From: Flavobacteriaceae bacterium MAR_2010_72
GTDB lineage: Bacteria; Bacteroidota; Bacteroidia; Flavobacteriales; Flavobacteriaceae
DNA length: 64,000 nucleotides
Direction: 5' to 3'
Assembly: GCA_003550275.1 (NCBI GenBank)
Contig: QXCW01000002.1
Coordinates: 3,223,501 to 3,287,500, forward strand
The notes below the pieces were generated by a model, which had not been told where the DNA came from, ran no database searches, and saw only the letters and a program-made list of their open reading frames with translations. Both the position numbers and the translations under genes were made by a program. This document shows positions 26,036 through 35,089 of this stretch, piece after piece; positions within the stretch are counted from its first letter, which is position 1; each line of letters starts with the position of its first letter.

Positions 26036-27358
26036 ATGATTAAAAAATGCTTATTTACTTTAAGTGCATTGGTATTCCTTATGCCTTTTGTAAACGCTCA
26101 ACAAGTAGAATTTGAGGAGTATGATCTCGATAATGGCATGCACGTTATTCTGCATCAAGATAATACTGCTCCTGTAGTAATAACTTCGGTGTTTTACCAT
26201 GTAGGTTCCAAAGATGAAAATCCTGAACGTACAGGTTTTGCGCATTTCTTTGAGCACCTTTTATTTGAAGGCACTAAAAACATCCCTAGAGGAGAATGGT
26301 TTACAATTGTAAGCTCTAATGGTGGATCTAATAATGCAACAACAGATTATGACAGGACTTATTATTATGAAATCTTCCCATCCAATAGTGTTGAAGTAGG
26401 TCTATGGATGGAGTCAGAACGCCTTATGCATCCAATTATCAATCAAATTGGTGTTGACACGCAAAACGAGGTTGTTAAAGAGGAAAAAAGATTAAGAGTT
26501 GATAACCAGCCTTACGGTAATATTTTAGCTGAAATAACAAAATTGGTGTTCAAAAATCACCCTTATAAAGGAACTGTTATTGGTGAAATGGCACATTTAG
26601 ATGCTGCAACTTTAGAAGAGTTTCAAGCCTTTAATAAAAAATATTACATCCCAAATAACGCAACCTTAGTGGTCGCTGGTGATATTGATAAAACAGCGGT
26701 TAAAAAAATGATTCAAAATTATTTTGGACCAATACCAAAAGGCCCAGAAATTGAAAGAAGCTATCCAAAGGAAGATCCAATTACCGAAACCATTTATGGA
26801 AAAGCCTATGATTCAAACATTCAAATTCCAGCAATAATTGCGGCTTACAGAACACCTTCATTTAAGGAAAGAGATGCTTATGTGCTAGATATGATTTCCA
26901 GCTATTTAAGTGGCGGTAAAAGTTCAGTCCTTTATAAAAAACTAGTCGATGAGCAAAAGCAAGCACTTGCAGTTCAAGCCGTTAATTTAAGCCTTGAAGA
27001 TTACGGTGTGTATGCGCTGTTCGGGTTGCCTCTCGGTGATGTACCTTTAAAAGACCTATTAGCTGAAATGGACGAAGAAGTCGTTAAAATTCAAAATGAA
27101 TTAATTTCAGAAAGAGACTATCAAAAACTTCAAAATCAATTTGAGAACCAATTTGTAAACTCAAATTCAAGCATTGAAGGTATAGCAAGTTCATTGGCAG
27201 AATACCATGTGTATTTCAAGGATACAAATCTCATCAATAACGAAATTGATATTTACAGGTCGATTACTAGAGAAGACATTCAAGCTGTAGCTAAAAAATA
27301 CTTGAACCCAAACCAACGGGTTGTTCTAGAATACTTACCAAAAAAAGATGATAATTAA
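26036..27358 (+). CDS. M16 zinc peptidase, catalytic subunit type
   Basis: 440 residues with a signal peptide (MIKKCLFTLSALVFLMPFVNAQ). The inverted zinc motif HFFEH lies at 70-74, and the third ligand lies in NEVVKEEKRLR around 149-150. An active-site Arg/Tyr-type second domain occupies the C-terminal half. M16 enzymes of this size work as heterodimers of an active and an inactive chain that close around short peptides. The next gene encodes the inactive partner. The pair is exported to the periplasm or outer membrane. Confidence 0.92.
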   Translation: MIKKCLFTLSALVFLMPFVNAQQVEFEEYDLDNGMHVILHQDNTAPVVITSVFYHVGSKDENPERTGFAHFFEHLLFEGTKNIPRGEWFTIVSSNGGSNNATTDYDRTYYYEIFPSNSVEVGLWMESERLMHPIINQIGVDTQNEVVKEEKRLRVDNQPYGNILAEITKLVFKNHPYKGTVIGEMAHLDAATLEEFQAFNKKYYIPNNATLVVAGDIDKTAVKKMIQNYFGPIPKGPEIERSYPKEDPITETIYGKAYDSNIQIPAIIAAYRTPSFKERDAYVLDMISSYLSGGKSSVLYKKLVDEQKQALAVQAVNLSLEDYGVYALFGLPLGDVPLKDLLAEMDEEVVKIQNELISERDYQKLQNQFENQFVNSNSSIEGIASSLAEYHVYFKDTNLINNEIDIYRSITREDIQAVAKKYLNPNQRVVLEYLPKKDDN

Positions 27359-27359
27359 G

Positions 27360-29423
27360 ATGAAATCCACTTCTATGAAAACAAAAATATTCGCACTGAC
27401 CCTAATGTTTCTAATGGCAGTTGGAGTGCAAGCACAAATAGACCGATCTAAACAACCAAAGCCTGGTCCAGCACCAAAAATAGCTTTAGATGTTCCGCAA
27501 GAATTTGAGCTTGAGAATGGCTTAAAAGTTTTGGTGGTTGAAAATCACAAACTTCCAAGAGTATCGTATTCCTTAACAATTGACAACAAGCCAATGACGG
27601 TTGGAGACAAAGCTGGCGTTGAGAGTCTGTTAGGTAGTATGCTAGGAAATGGCACAACCAATATCCCTAAAGATGAATTTAATGAAGAAGTTGATTTCAT
27701 GGGTGCTAGCCTTGGGTTCGGTTTTAGTGGTGGATTTGCAAGCTCCCTTTCTAAATATTCAAATCGAATTTTAGAATTAATGGCTGATGCCGCAATTAAC
27801 CCATTACTAACTGAAGAAGAGTTTGAAAAAGAAAAAGTTAAGCTTATTGAAAATTTAAAATCTAACGAGAAAAGTGTTGATGCTGTTGCAGGTCGTGTTG
27901 GAAGAGCGCTTTCCTATGGCACCAATCACCCTTATGGAGAATTCACTTCAGAAGCTACAGTAAAAAATGTTACATATGCTGATGTTTTAGCCTTTTATGA
28001 CAAATATTTTAACCCAAACAATGCCTATTTGGTTGTAGTTGGTGATGTTAAATTTGAAACCGTTAAGCAACAGATCGAGAAGCATTTTGGTTCTTGGAAA
28101 AAATCAGTTGAAATTGGCACTACAGTACCAGATGCAAACCCGAATGCCCAGTATACACAAATTAATTTTGTGGACATGCCTAATGCGGTGCAATCTAATA
28201 TTTCGTTGACCAATAATATTGATCTAAAAATGAATGATGCAGATTATCACTCAGTTTTAATTGCTAATAAAATATTAGGTGGCGGATTTAATAGCTATTT
28301 AAACATGAACCTTCGTGAAGCGCATGGTTACACTTACGGTGCTAGATCTAGTATTGATAGTGATAAATATGTTGGGCGATTTACTGCTGGAGCGGCGGTT
28401 AGAAATGCCGTTACTGACAGTGCTGTGGTTGAAACACTAAAAGAAATCAAACGCATTAAATCAGAACCAATAGATGCCGAAGCTCTTAAAAATGCCAAAG
28501 CTAAATATGTAGGTGACTTTGTGTTAGCTTTAGAGCGACCACAAACTATTGCCCGATATGCTTTAAATATAAAATTGAATGACCTACCTCAAGATTTTTA
28601 CTCAACATATTTAGAAAAAATCAATGCAGTTACTGCAGAGGACGTTAATAGAGTGGCTAATAAATACTTTAAGCCAGAAAATGCACGAATTGTGGTAGTT
28701 GGTAAAGGAAGTGAAGTTCTAGAGAATTTAGAAAAAACTGGAATTCCAATAAAGTACTTTGATCCCTATGCTAATCCTACCGAGAAACCCAATTATGAAA
28801 TTGCCATGCCAGCAGATATGGATGCCAACAAGGTTTTGCAAGCGTATATTGAAGCAATTGGAGGACGTACTGCTTTAGATAATGTAAACTCGGTTTCCTT
28901 AACTGCTGAAGCCGAACTACAACCAGGGGTAATGATGAATTTAGAGTTGAAAAAAACAATAAAAAATCAATTGGCTCAAGAAATCACAGCCATGGGACAA
29001 TCCATCATGAAAACAGTTGTAGATGGTGAATCTGGTTACGTAGTTATGCAAGGACAAAAAAGTGACATGAGTTCTGATGATTTGAAAAAATCATTGTCTG
29101 AAACTTCGCCTTTCCCAGAGATCAATTATCTAAATAGTGGTGTTACATTAGAAAGAATAGAAGATGTAGATGGCGAAAAAGCTTATAAAATTAAAATCGA
29201 TGATGCAACATCTAACTATTACAGTGTTTCTAGTGGCCTAAAAATTAAAGAAGTAAAATCTACCCCTATGGGAGAAAATTCAACATTCTTTACAGAATAT
29301 AAAGAAGTTTCTGGAATTAAGTTTCCATTTAAAATAGGACAAACATTTGGCCCTCGTAAAATGGACTTTATTGTAAAAGAAGTGAAAATCAATGAAGGTG
29401 TGACTGATGCCGATTTTGACTAA
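27360..29423 (+). CDS. M16-like protein without zinc motif, with C-terminal extra domain
   Basis: About 687 residues with a signal peptide (MKTKIFALTLMFLMAVGVQAQ). An ATG at 27375 is as good a start as 27360. In place of HxxEH it reads VESLLGSMLGNGT, so it is catalytically dead, but LREAHGYTYGARS keeps the Arg/Tyr substrate motif of inactive M16 subunits. After about residue 465 an additional ~220-residue beta-rich domain (MKTVVDGESGYVVMQG, SGLKIKEVKSTP) resembles LolA-like outer-membrane lipoprotein carriers. It starts 1 bp after the active subunit. Confidence 0.88.
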   Translation: MKSTSMKTKIFALTLMFLMAVGVQAQIDRSKQPKPGPAPKIALDVPQEFELENGLKVLVVENHKLPRVSYSLTIDNKPMTVGDKAGVESLLGSMLGNGTTNIPKDEFNEEVDFMGASLGFGFSGGFASSLSKYSNRILELMADAAINPLLTEEEFEKEKVKLIENLKSNEKSVDAVAGRVGRALSYGTNHPYGEFTSEATVKNVTYADVLAFYDKYFNPNNAYLVVVGDVKFETVKQQIEKHFGSWKKSVEIGTTVPDANPNAQYTQINFVDMPNAVQSNISLTNNIDLKMNDADYHSVLIANKILGGGFNSYLNMNLREAHGYTYGARSSIDSDKYVGRFTAGAAVRNAVTDSAVVETLKEIKRIKSEPIDAEALKNAKAKYVGDFVLALERPQTIARYALNIKLNDLPQDFYSTYLEKINAVTAEDVNRVANKYFKPENARIVVVGKGSEVLENLEKTGIPIKYFDPYANPTEKPNYEIAMPADMDANKVLQAYIEAIGGRTALDNVNSVSLTAEAELQPGVMMNLELKKTIKNQLAQEITAMGQSIMKTVVDGESGYVVMQGQKSDMSSDDLKKSLSETSPFPEINYLNSGVTLERIEDVDGEKAYKIKIDDATSNYYSVSSGLKIKEVKSTPMGENSTFFTEYKEVSGIKFPFKIGQTFGPRKMDFIVKEVKINEGVTDADFD

Positions 29424-29446
29424 ATTCTAATAATTTTTTAAAAAAT

Positions 29447-29478
29447 AATAAGCCTGAAACTACAGTTTCAGGCTTATT
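29447..29478 (+). terminator. Terminator after the M16 pair
   Basis: Stem AATAAGCCTGAAAC / GTTTCAGGCTTATT with loop TACA, 23 bp after the stop codon at 29423. Confidence 0.88.
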
Positions 29479-29571
29479 TATGCAACCTCCTGAAAATCAT
29501 AAAATTCGTTAAATATCCAGTTCATAACCTCAATATTTATTAGATTTGTTCAAAATTAAACTACTAATTCA

Positions 29572-29964
29572 ATGAATGCATTTAAAAATATACTGCTAGT
29601 TATTGTGACATTTGCTCTTATGGTTGCCTGTAAAAATGAGGCCAAACCAGAGTTAAAGACAATTGAAACAGAAGAAACCAGTATGGTGGCTAATACACTT
29701 GATCAAGATGCTGTATATACTAAAGCAGAGTTTGGTATTGAAGGTATGTCTTGCGCTATTGGGTGTGCCAAAACCATTGAAAAAAAACTTGCAAAATTAG
29801 ATGGTGTAAAATCCGTAAAGGTTGATTTTAACAAGGAACTTGCAATGGTTGAATATGACCAAGCAAAAGTTACTCGTGCAGCGTTAACGGCCACAGTTAC
29901 CAAAGCTGGTGAGGTTTACAAGGTAAAAAACATGAAAACGGTTGATGCCTTTTCAAACGAATAA
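29572..29964 (+). CDS. Heavy-metal-associated (HMA) domain lipoprotein
   Basis: 130 residues. MNAFKNILLVIVTFALMVAC is a lipoprotein signal. An HMA ferredoxin-like domain spans about 52-122: FGIEGMSCAIGCAKTIEKKL, then LDGVKSVKVDFNKELAMVEYD. The metal loop is Cys-x3-Cys, not the classical Cys-x2-Cys, so one residue is inserted. HMA domains bind Cu(I), Zn(II) or similar; here the exported form suggests periplasmic metal binding. No partner ATPase lies nearby. A TAGATTTG box at 29541-29548 may be its -7 element. Confidence 0.85.
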   Translation: MNAFKNILLVIVTFALMVACKNEAKPELKTIETEETSMVANTLDQDAVYTKAEFGIEGMSCAIGCAKTIEKKLAKLDGVKSVKVDFNKELAMVEYDQAKVTRAALTATVTKAGEVYKVKNMKTVDAFSNE

Positions 29965-29993
29965 ATTATCAGGTCAAATCTGATCTCGAAAGC

Positions 29994-30019
29994 AAAGCCA
30001 CTCCAATTGAAGTGGCTTT
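29994..30019. terminator. Bidirectional terminator between convergent genes
   Basis: Stem AAAGCCACT / AGTGGCTTT with an 8-nt loop and T-run, between the HMA gene (+) and the YCII gene (-). Confidence 0.85.
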
Positions 30020-30023
30020 TTTA

Positions 30024-30572
30024 TTATCTTAACGCAAACCCTTTGGCGGCCCACCAAGGATGGATTTCAATAACCAACCGTCCTGATTTTACCATTGGGT
30101 CGGCATTAGCCAAGCTATCTGCCATTTTTAGTGTAGGCACATTATAAATGGTAATACCTCTAATTTCACCATCGTCTCCAAATGGGCCAGAAATATCAGC
30201 ATAACCCAACTCATACATTCTTCCTAAATGTGCCAAATGCTCTTTTTGAAGCCTTGCTGCTTCCTCCTCATTTTGATTACGAACTGTTCCTCTCTTTAAA
30301 AAAGCGATGAAATATTGCTGCATTAAAATGGTATCCTTCGTTTTTTCATCGACATAATCAAATGTCTGAAAGCCTTTTCTTGTAAGTTCTTGCTTTAGTT
30401 CTGCCATTGTTTTTAATGGCTTTGTTGGTGATGGAGTTTCAATTTCTACAGAATCCAAGCTCATTTCAGGTAGTGCTTCAACAGAAGTGTTCAGGTCACT
30501 TTCAACCTTATTTGGTTCGCCCTTACAGGATACTAAACATACTAAAACTAGAAGACTTAATATATTTCTCAT
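30024..30572 (-). CDS. YCII-domain lipoprotein
   Basis: 182 residues from ATG 30572, which gives the lipoprotein signal MRNILSLLVLVCLVSC and an exact ATGA overlap with the upstream CYTH gene. After a Ser/Thr/Glu-rich linker, the C-terminal ~95 residues (YFIAFLKRGTVRNQNEEEA, EHLAHLGRMYELGYADISGP, GITIYNVPTLKMADSLANAD) are a YCII/dimeric alpha-beta barrel domain. YCII domains are usually cytoplasmic; a lipid-anchored form is unusual. Reaction unknown. Confidence 0.78.
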   Translation of the reverse strand: MRNILSLLVLVCLVSCKGEPNKVESDLNTSVEALPEMSLDSVEIETPSPTKPLKTMAELKQELTRKGFQTFDYVDEKTKDTILMQQYFIAFLKRGTVRNQNEEEAARLQKEHLAHLGRMYELGYADISGPFGDDGEIRGITIYNVPTLKMADSLANADPMVKSGRLVIEIHPWWAAKGFALR

Positions 30573-31042
30573 TGGTGCCAAGTGTTAAATGGTTGTTTAC
30601 TTAATTGGGAGTTGTAATATTTTATATTTCCTGTGACTTCTTCGCCAAGCCAGCTAGGTTTTTTAAATAATTCTGAAATATGCTTCAACTCGATTTCTGC
30701 TAAAATCAGTCCTTCATTGTCTCCAAAAAACTCATCTACTTCAAAGATATGATCATCAACCTTAATTTCATAGCGCACCTTATCTATCACTCCTTTTTCA
30801 CACAATTTTAATAGGTTTTCAGCGTCTTGTTTCGAAATTTCGCTTTCCCATTCATAACGTGTCAATCCTTCTTGACTAGACAGCCCTTTTACCGTTAAAT
30901 ACCCCTTACTTTCTCTTAATCTTACCCTAACCGTGCGTTCTTTATGTGAGTTTAAAAAACCCTGCAATATTCTTGTCTGATTAAACGCTTCCTTCTTAAA
31001 GTCGGTAGAAGTCACTAAAAATTTACGTTCTATTTCAACCAT
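30569..31042 (-). CDS. CYTH-domain phosphatase/cyclase-like protein
   Basis: 157 residues from ATG 31042, chosen because the family begins directly with the ExExK strand, here EIERK at 3-7. Further tunnel residues follow: RVRLRESKGYLTVKG, EWESEI, DEFFGDNEGLILAEIEL. CYTH enzymes bind triphosphates in a beta-tunnel; most small bacterial ones are inorganic triphosphatases rather than adenylate cyclases. Cytoplasmic. It is translationally coupled (ATGA) to the YCII lipoprotein downstream. Confidence 0.88.
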   Translation of the reverse strand: MVEIERKFLVTSTDFKKEAFNQTRILQGFLNSHKERTVRVRLRESKGYLTVKGLSSQEGLTRYEWESEISKQDAENLLKLCEKGVIDKVRYEIKVDDHIFEVDEFFGDNEGLILAEIELKHISELFKKPSWLGEEVTGNIKYYNSQLSKQPFNTWHQ

Positions 31043-31048
31043 ATTAAT

Positions 31049-31066
31049 TTCCCGAGCAAACGGGAA
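31049..31066. repeat. Short palindrome of the TTCCCG...CGGGAA type
   Basis: TTCCCG-AGCAAA-CGGGAA followed by TCTG, directly upstream of the CYTH start. A related palindrome with the same GGGAATCT edge occurs at 41554-41573. Such elements are common between genes in many genomes. Confidence 0.4.
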
Positions 31067-31121
31067 TCTGTTTATTAAAATTTGTGGTTCCTGCATTCGT
31101 AGGAATTTATAAATTTACAGT

Positions 31122-32231
31122 ATGTCAATCGATTTACCAATACGAAAAATTATTCATGTGGATATGGATGCATTTTATGCCTCCGTTGAACAACTTGACA
31201 ACCCTTCTCTCAAAGGAAAACCAATAGCTGTAGGCGGAAGCAGTAAACGTGGTGTGGTAAGTGCTGCTAGTTATGAAGCTCGAAAATTTGGAGTTAGAAG
31301 TGCTATGAGTGGCACGCAGGCAAAACGGAATTGCCCAGGTCTTATTTTTGTGCGCCCTCGATTTGATCGCTATCATGAAATTTCTAAAAATATCAGGCGT
31401 ATTTTTCATGATTATACTGACCTAGTTGAGCCGCTTTCTTTAGACGAAGCTTATTTGGATGTAACCGAAAATAAAAAAGGAAATCCGAGTGCTACTCTAA
31501 TTGCAAAAGAAATTAGGGAACGTATTTTTAATGAACTTGGATTGACGGCCTCTGCTGGAATATCAATTAATAAATTCGTTGCTAAAGTGGCTAGTGACTT
31601 CAATAAACCCAACGGACAAAAAACCGTAAATCCTGAAGACGTTTTAGCCTTTTTGGAGCAATTAGATATTCGAAAGTTTTATGGTGTTGGCAAAGTAACT
31701 GCCGAAAAAATGTATCAGCTAGGAATTTTTACCGGTAAAGACCTTAAATCAAAATCATTGGACTATCTGGATGAAGCTTTTGGAAAGTCTGGTAGGTATT
31801 ATTATCATGTGGTTAGAGGCATTCATAAGAGCGAAGTTAAGCCAAATCGCGTTAGGAAAAGTCTGGCTGCAGAACGAACGTTTAATGAGAATTTATCTTC
31901 AGAGATTTTTATGCTTCAGAAATTAGATCATATTGCAGAAGAAGTTTCAAAACGCTTAAAAAAAGGCGAAGTTGCCGGAAAAACTGTAACACTTAAAATA
32001 AAATACAGTGATTTCACACTACAAACCCGTAGCAGAACCATGCCTTATTTTTTAAGTGATAAAGCACTCATTTTAGAAGTTGCCAAAGATTTGCTGTTTC
32101 AGGAAAAATTAAATAATTCTGTTCGATTGTTAGGCATCTCATTATCTAATTTAAATACCGAAAAACCCAACAAACCAAAATCTGAAGAAGAACAAAAAAC
32201 CATTAGCGTTCAGCTAAAATTTGAATTTTAA
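31122..32231 (+). CDS. dinB: DNA polymerase IV
   Basis: 369 residues, a Y-family polymerase for bypass of damaged template. HVDMDAFYASVE contains Asp14, and SLDEAYLDV contains Asp108 and Glu109, the metal-binding triad. The thumb helix-hairpin-helix (IRKFYGVGKVTAEKMYQLGI) and the little-finger domain complete it. The C-terminus (KTISVQLKFEF) shows no clear QL[S/D]LF clamp-binding box, although the final QLKFEF could serve. No LexA-type operator was recognised. Single gene. Confidence 0.95.
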   Translation: MSIDLPIRKIIHVDMDAFYASVEQLDNPSLKGKPIAVGGSSKRGVVSAASYEARKFGVRSAMSGTQAKRNCPGLIFVRPRFDRYHEISKNIRRIFHDYTDLVEPLSLDEAYLDVTENKKGNPSATLIAKEIRERIFNELGLTASAGISINKFVAKVASDFNKPNGQKTVNPEDVLAFLEQLDIRKFYGVGKVTAEKMYQLGIFTGKDLKSKSLDYLDEAFGKSGRYYYHVVRGIHKSEVKPNRVRKSLAAERTFNENLSSEIFMLQKLDHIAEEVSKRLKKGEVAGKTVTLKIKYSDFTLQTRSRTMPYFLSDKALILEVAKDLLFQEKLNNSVRLLGISLSNLNTEKPNKPKSEEEQKTISVQLKFEF

Positions 32232-32289
32232 ATCCTTCAACAAATAACTTTAAAAAAGTTAGACTAACTTAATTTAAGATTAACGAATT

Positions 32290-33732
32290 CTAAAAACTAC
32301 AACTTGTAATTTCAGTAACCCGTAAGGTATTTACCATACCTTTATCCTGTATAGGCATTGCAGCTAAACTAATAAGCATGTCGCCGACATCCAAATATCC
32401 TTTTTTACAGGCCATTGAGTTAACATCATCGATAGTTTCATCAGTACTCACGAACTTATCATAATAAAAGGATTCAACCCCCCAAAGCAAACTCAATTGG
32501 GTTAAAATACGCCTGTTGGAAGTAAACACCAAAATATGGGCTGATGGTCGCCATGCCGAAATTTGAAAAGCAGTATAACCGCTATTCGTTAAAGTTGAAA
32601 TCGCTTTGGCGTTAATCTCGTTTGCCATGTGAGCCGCATGAAAGCAAATAGCTTTAGTGATATACCGTTTAGTTTTAATGTGAGGTGGCGAATGAGGCAC
32701 TTGTATCAGGGTAGAGTCTTCAACACTTCTGATAATATTTGCCATTTGCCTAATCACCTGAACAGGATATTGCCCGACAGAAGTTTCTCCAGACAACATA
32801 ACTGCATCTGCTCCATCCATTACCGAATTGGCCACATCATTAACTTCAGCACGAGTTGGTGTTAGGCTGGAAATCATGGTCTCCATCATTTGCGTGGCAA
32901 TAATTACTGGGATTCGCGCGCGCTTGGCTCTTAATACCAATTGCTTTTGAATTAAAGGTACTTCTTCGGCTGGAATTTCAACTCCTAAATCGCCTCTAGC
33001 TACCATTAACCCATCACAATAGGCCACAATTTTATCAATATTCTCAACTGCTTCTGGTTTTTCTATTTTGGCTATGATAGGAATTTTATGGTCGCTATGC
33101 TCTTTAATTAAATCCTGAAGTTGAATTAAGTCTTCGGCATGCCGCACAAATGAAAGTGCCATCCAATCAACCCTTTGACCTATCGCAAAAATAGCGTCTT
33201 CAATATCTTTCTCTGTAAGTGCAGGTTGCGAAATATTTGTGTTTGGAAGATTGACTCCTTTTTTAGATTTTAATGGTCCTCCTTGAATAACCCGGGCTTT
33301 TACTTCAGATTTTTTATCGGTCGAAACCACTTCAAAAATCAATTTGCCATCGTCTAAAAGGATCCGTTCTCCTGGTTTGGCATCTTGCGGAAAATTATCG
33401 TAGGTCATGTAAACGCGCTCCTTTGTGCCTTCAAAGCGTTTGCCCGTAACAAACACAATTTCGTCGCCTTCATTAACTACAACTTCCTCTTTCATGACCC
33501 CTACTCTTAATTTAGGGCCTTGTAAATCTCCTAAAATAGCCGCGTTGTAACCAAATTCTTCATTGAGTTCGCGTATCATTTTTATACGTTCGGCAACAGC
33601 ATCATAATCGGCATGTGAAAAGTTAATACGAAACACGTTCACCCCTTCATCGAGCATTCCTTTTAGGACTTCCTTTGTGCTTGTTGCTGGACCCAAAGTG
33701 GCCACTATTTTTGTTTTCTTTCTTTTTAACAT
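32290..33732 (-). CDS. pyk: Pyruvate kinase
   Basis: 480 residues, complete. KIVATLGPATST, FRINFSHADY, MVARGDLGVEIP, IIATQMMETMI and TRAEVNDVANSVMDGADAVMLSGET are the catalytic and cation-binding motifs. It makes ATP and pyruvate from phosphoenolpyruvate and ADP. It follows the IPExxxVDY gene by 3 bp, a pairing typical of Bacteroidota. Confidence 0.97.
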   Translation of the reverse strand: MLKRKKTKIVATLGPATSTKEVLKGMLDEGVNVFRINFSHADYDAVAERIKMIRELNEEFGYNAAILGDLQGPKLRVGVMKEEVVVNEGDEIVFVTGKRFEGTKERVYMTYDNFPQDAKPGERILLDDGKLIFEVVSTDKKSEVKARVIQGGPLKSKKGVNLPNTNISQPALTEKDIEDAIFAIGQRVDWMALSFVRHAEDLIQLQDLIKEHSDHKIPIIAKIEKPEAVENIDKIVAYCDGLMVARGDLGVEIPAEEVPLIQKQLVLRAKRARIPVIIATQMMETMISSLTPTRAEVNDVANSVMDGADAVMLSGETSVGQYPVQVIRQMANIIRSVEDSTLIQVPHSPPHIKTKRYITKAICFHAAHMANEINAKAISTLTNSGYTAFQISAWRPSAHILVFTSNRRILTQLSLLWGVESFYYDKFVSTDETIDDVNSMACKKGYLDVGDMLISLAAMPIQDKGMVNTLRVTEITSCSF

Positions 33733-33735
33733 TAA

Positions 33736-34215
33736 TCAAAAAATTAAATTGTCTTTGGATTTTAATTCCTCTACATCTATGCTGTAAGAGGTAATTACCT
33801 GCGGTATGGACTGAATTTTGTTTAGTACATGTTTCTCTTTGAACCTTAAGGTTTCGTCAGAAATCTTTAATAAATAGTCTACATTTTTAAACTCGGGAAG
33901 CAAATAAAAGGTTTTTAAAATCTTGTTCTGATTTGTAAATAATGACCCCGAACTCTGTAAACTATCTTCTTCTCTTTTACACACATTTGAAACCAAATTC
34001 CAAGAGGTTTCACTTTCATTATCTTGCCATTCATAAATAGAATACGATGCTGCAAAATATTTATAATCTAAATCTCTTTCCATTCGAGAAAGGTTTAAAT
34101 CTAAATGTTTATTAAGCAAATAGGCCAACCTATAATCCTCTAGCTTGCAATGAATCGCCAAAAGGGAAAAAGAAGTGTCGTAAAAATCGTCAACAACTAA
34201 TTTGTGCAATGCCAT
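33736..34215 (-). CDS. IPExxxVDY family protein
   Basis: 159 residues. FYLLPEFKNVDYLLKI contains the family's naming motif (here LPEFKNVDY). Another recurrent feature is the early LAIHCKLEDYRLAYLLNK. The family is restricted to Bacteroidota, has no assigned function and usually sits just upstream of pyk, as here. Soluble, no signal. The 121-bp gap upstream to rnc holds no gene; a TATATTTA box there (about 34233-34243, minus strand) may be a local promoter. Confidence 0.85.
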   Translation of the reverse strand: MALHKLVVDDFYDTSFSLLAIHCKLEDYRLAYLLNKHLDLNLSRMERDLDYKYFAASYSIYEWQDNESETSWNLVSNVCKREEDSLQSSGSLFTNQNKILKTFYLLPEFKNVDYLLKISDETLRFKEKHVLNKIQSIPQVITSYSIDVEELKSKDNLIF

Positions 34216-34336
34216 AATACCGCAATGAGGTGTAAATATACTATATTATTGCTATTTTGAAGTGAAGTTTTAACTATAATGGGGCTAGTTTTCTACGAAA
34301 ACGTTATAGTTTAAAGTAGCTTGATTGTTATTCGAA

Positions 34337-35083
34337 CTATTCGTTAAACGATCTTGTAATTCTAGATTGAAATGCAAAAAAGGCACGTTTTGACGCTTTT
34401 TCTTCTGCCTTTTTTTTCGATGTGGCCCTAGCCTTTGCAACAACTTTGTCATTGATGGAGAGTTTAACAGAAAAGTGTTTAAGTTCATCATTTCCGGTGT
34501 CTTCATAAACCTGATAGTCAAAGGTTTTCTTTTCCTTTTGACACCACTCAATAAGCAAGCTTTTATAACTAATAACCTTTCCTTCTAACTTCTCAATATC
34601 AACATGTGGATCAATGACTCGATTGTATATGAACTTTTCGCAATACTTATAACCTTTATCCAAATAGATGGCTCCAACAAGCGCTTCAAAAAGGTTGCCA
34701 TGAATATTGTTACCAAAATTACTTTTAGGAATTTTGCTTTCGACTAGATCAATAAGTCTTAATTCCCTTCCTAATTCATTGAGGTGCTCTCTACTCACAA
34801 CTTTAGATCTCATTTTGGTCAAATAACCTTCGTCACCATGGGGCACTTTACTGAATAGATATGACGCTATAACGGCGCTTAACATAGCATCCCCAACAAA
34901 CTCAAGGCGCTCATAATTAACAGCATTACCCTTTATGTCCTTGATATTCATCGATCTATGGGTAAACGCCTTTAGATAGAGTTCCTTATCCTTGGGTTTA
35001 AATTTTAAAATTTTTCTTAATTGCAAAAAAAAATCCCCGTTAGGAATTGAACGGGAATTAAATATGTTGCGAATGTAATTCAT
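34337..35083 (-). CDS. rnc: Ribonuclease III
   Basis: 248 residues. NYERLEFVGDAML carries the signature acidic residues Glu58, Glu61 and Asp65, and NLFEALVGAIYLDKG carries the second acidic set. The double-stranded-RNA-binding domain occupies about 170-245 and ends in KARATSKKKAEEKASKRAFF. It processes rRNA and structured RNA. It lies 6 bp after fabF, the conserved acpP-fabF-rnc order of many bacteria. Confidence 0.97.
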   Translation of the reverse strand: MNYIRNIFNSRSIPNGDFFLQLRKILKFKPKDKELYLKAFTHRSMNIKDIKGNAVNYERLEFVGDAMLSAVIASYLFSKVPHGDEGYLTKMRSKVVSREHLNELGRELRLIDLVESKIPKSNFGNNIHGNLFEALVGAIYLDKGYKYCEKFIYNRVIDPHVDIEKLEGKVISYKSLLIEWCQKEKKTFDYQVYEDTGNDELKHFSVKLSINDKVVAKARATSKKKAEEKASKRAFFAFQSRITRSFNE

Positions 35084-35089
35084 TCGAGA

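Noticed and set aside
34285-34551. 88-codon minus-strand frame overlapping the end of rnc
   Set aside because: Different frame from rnc; Lys/Arg-rich product comes from the A-rich dsRBD coding region.
35035-35058. CCGTT...AACGG palindrome
   Set aside because: It lies inside the rnc coding sequence and has no flank typical of the dispersed palindromes.
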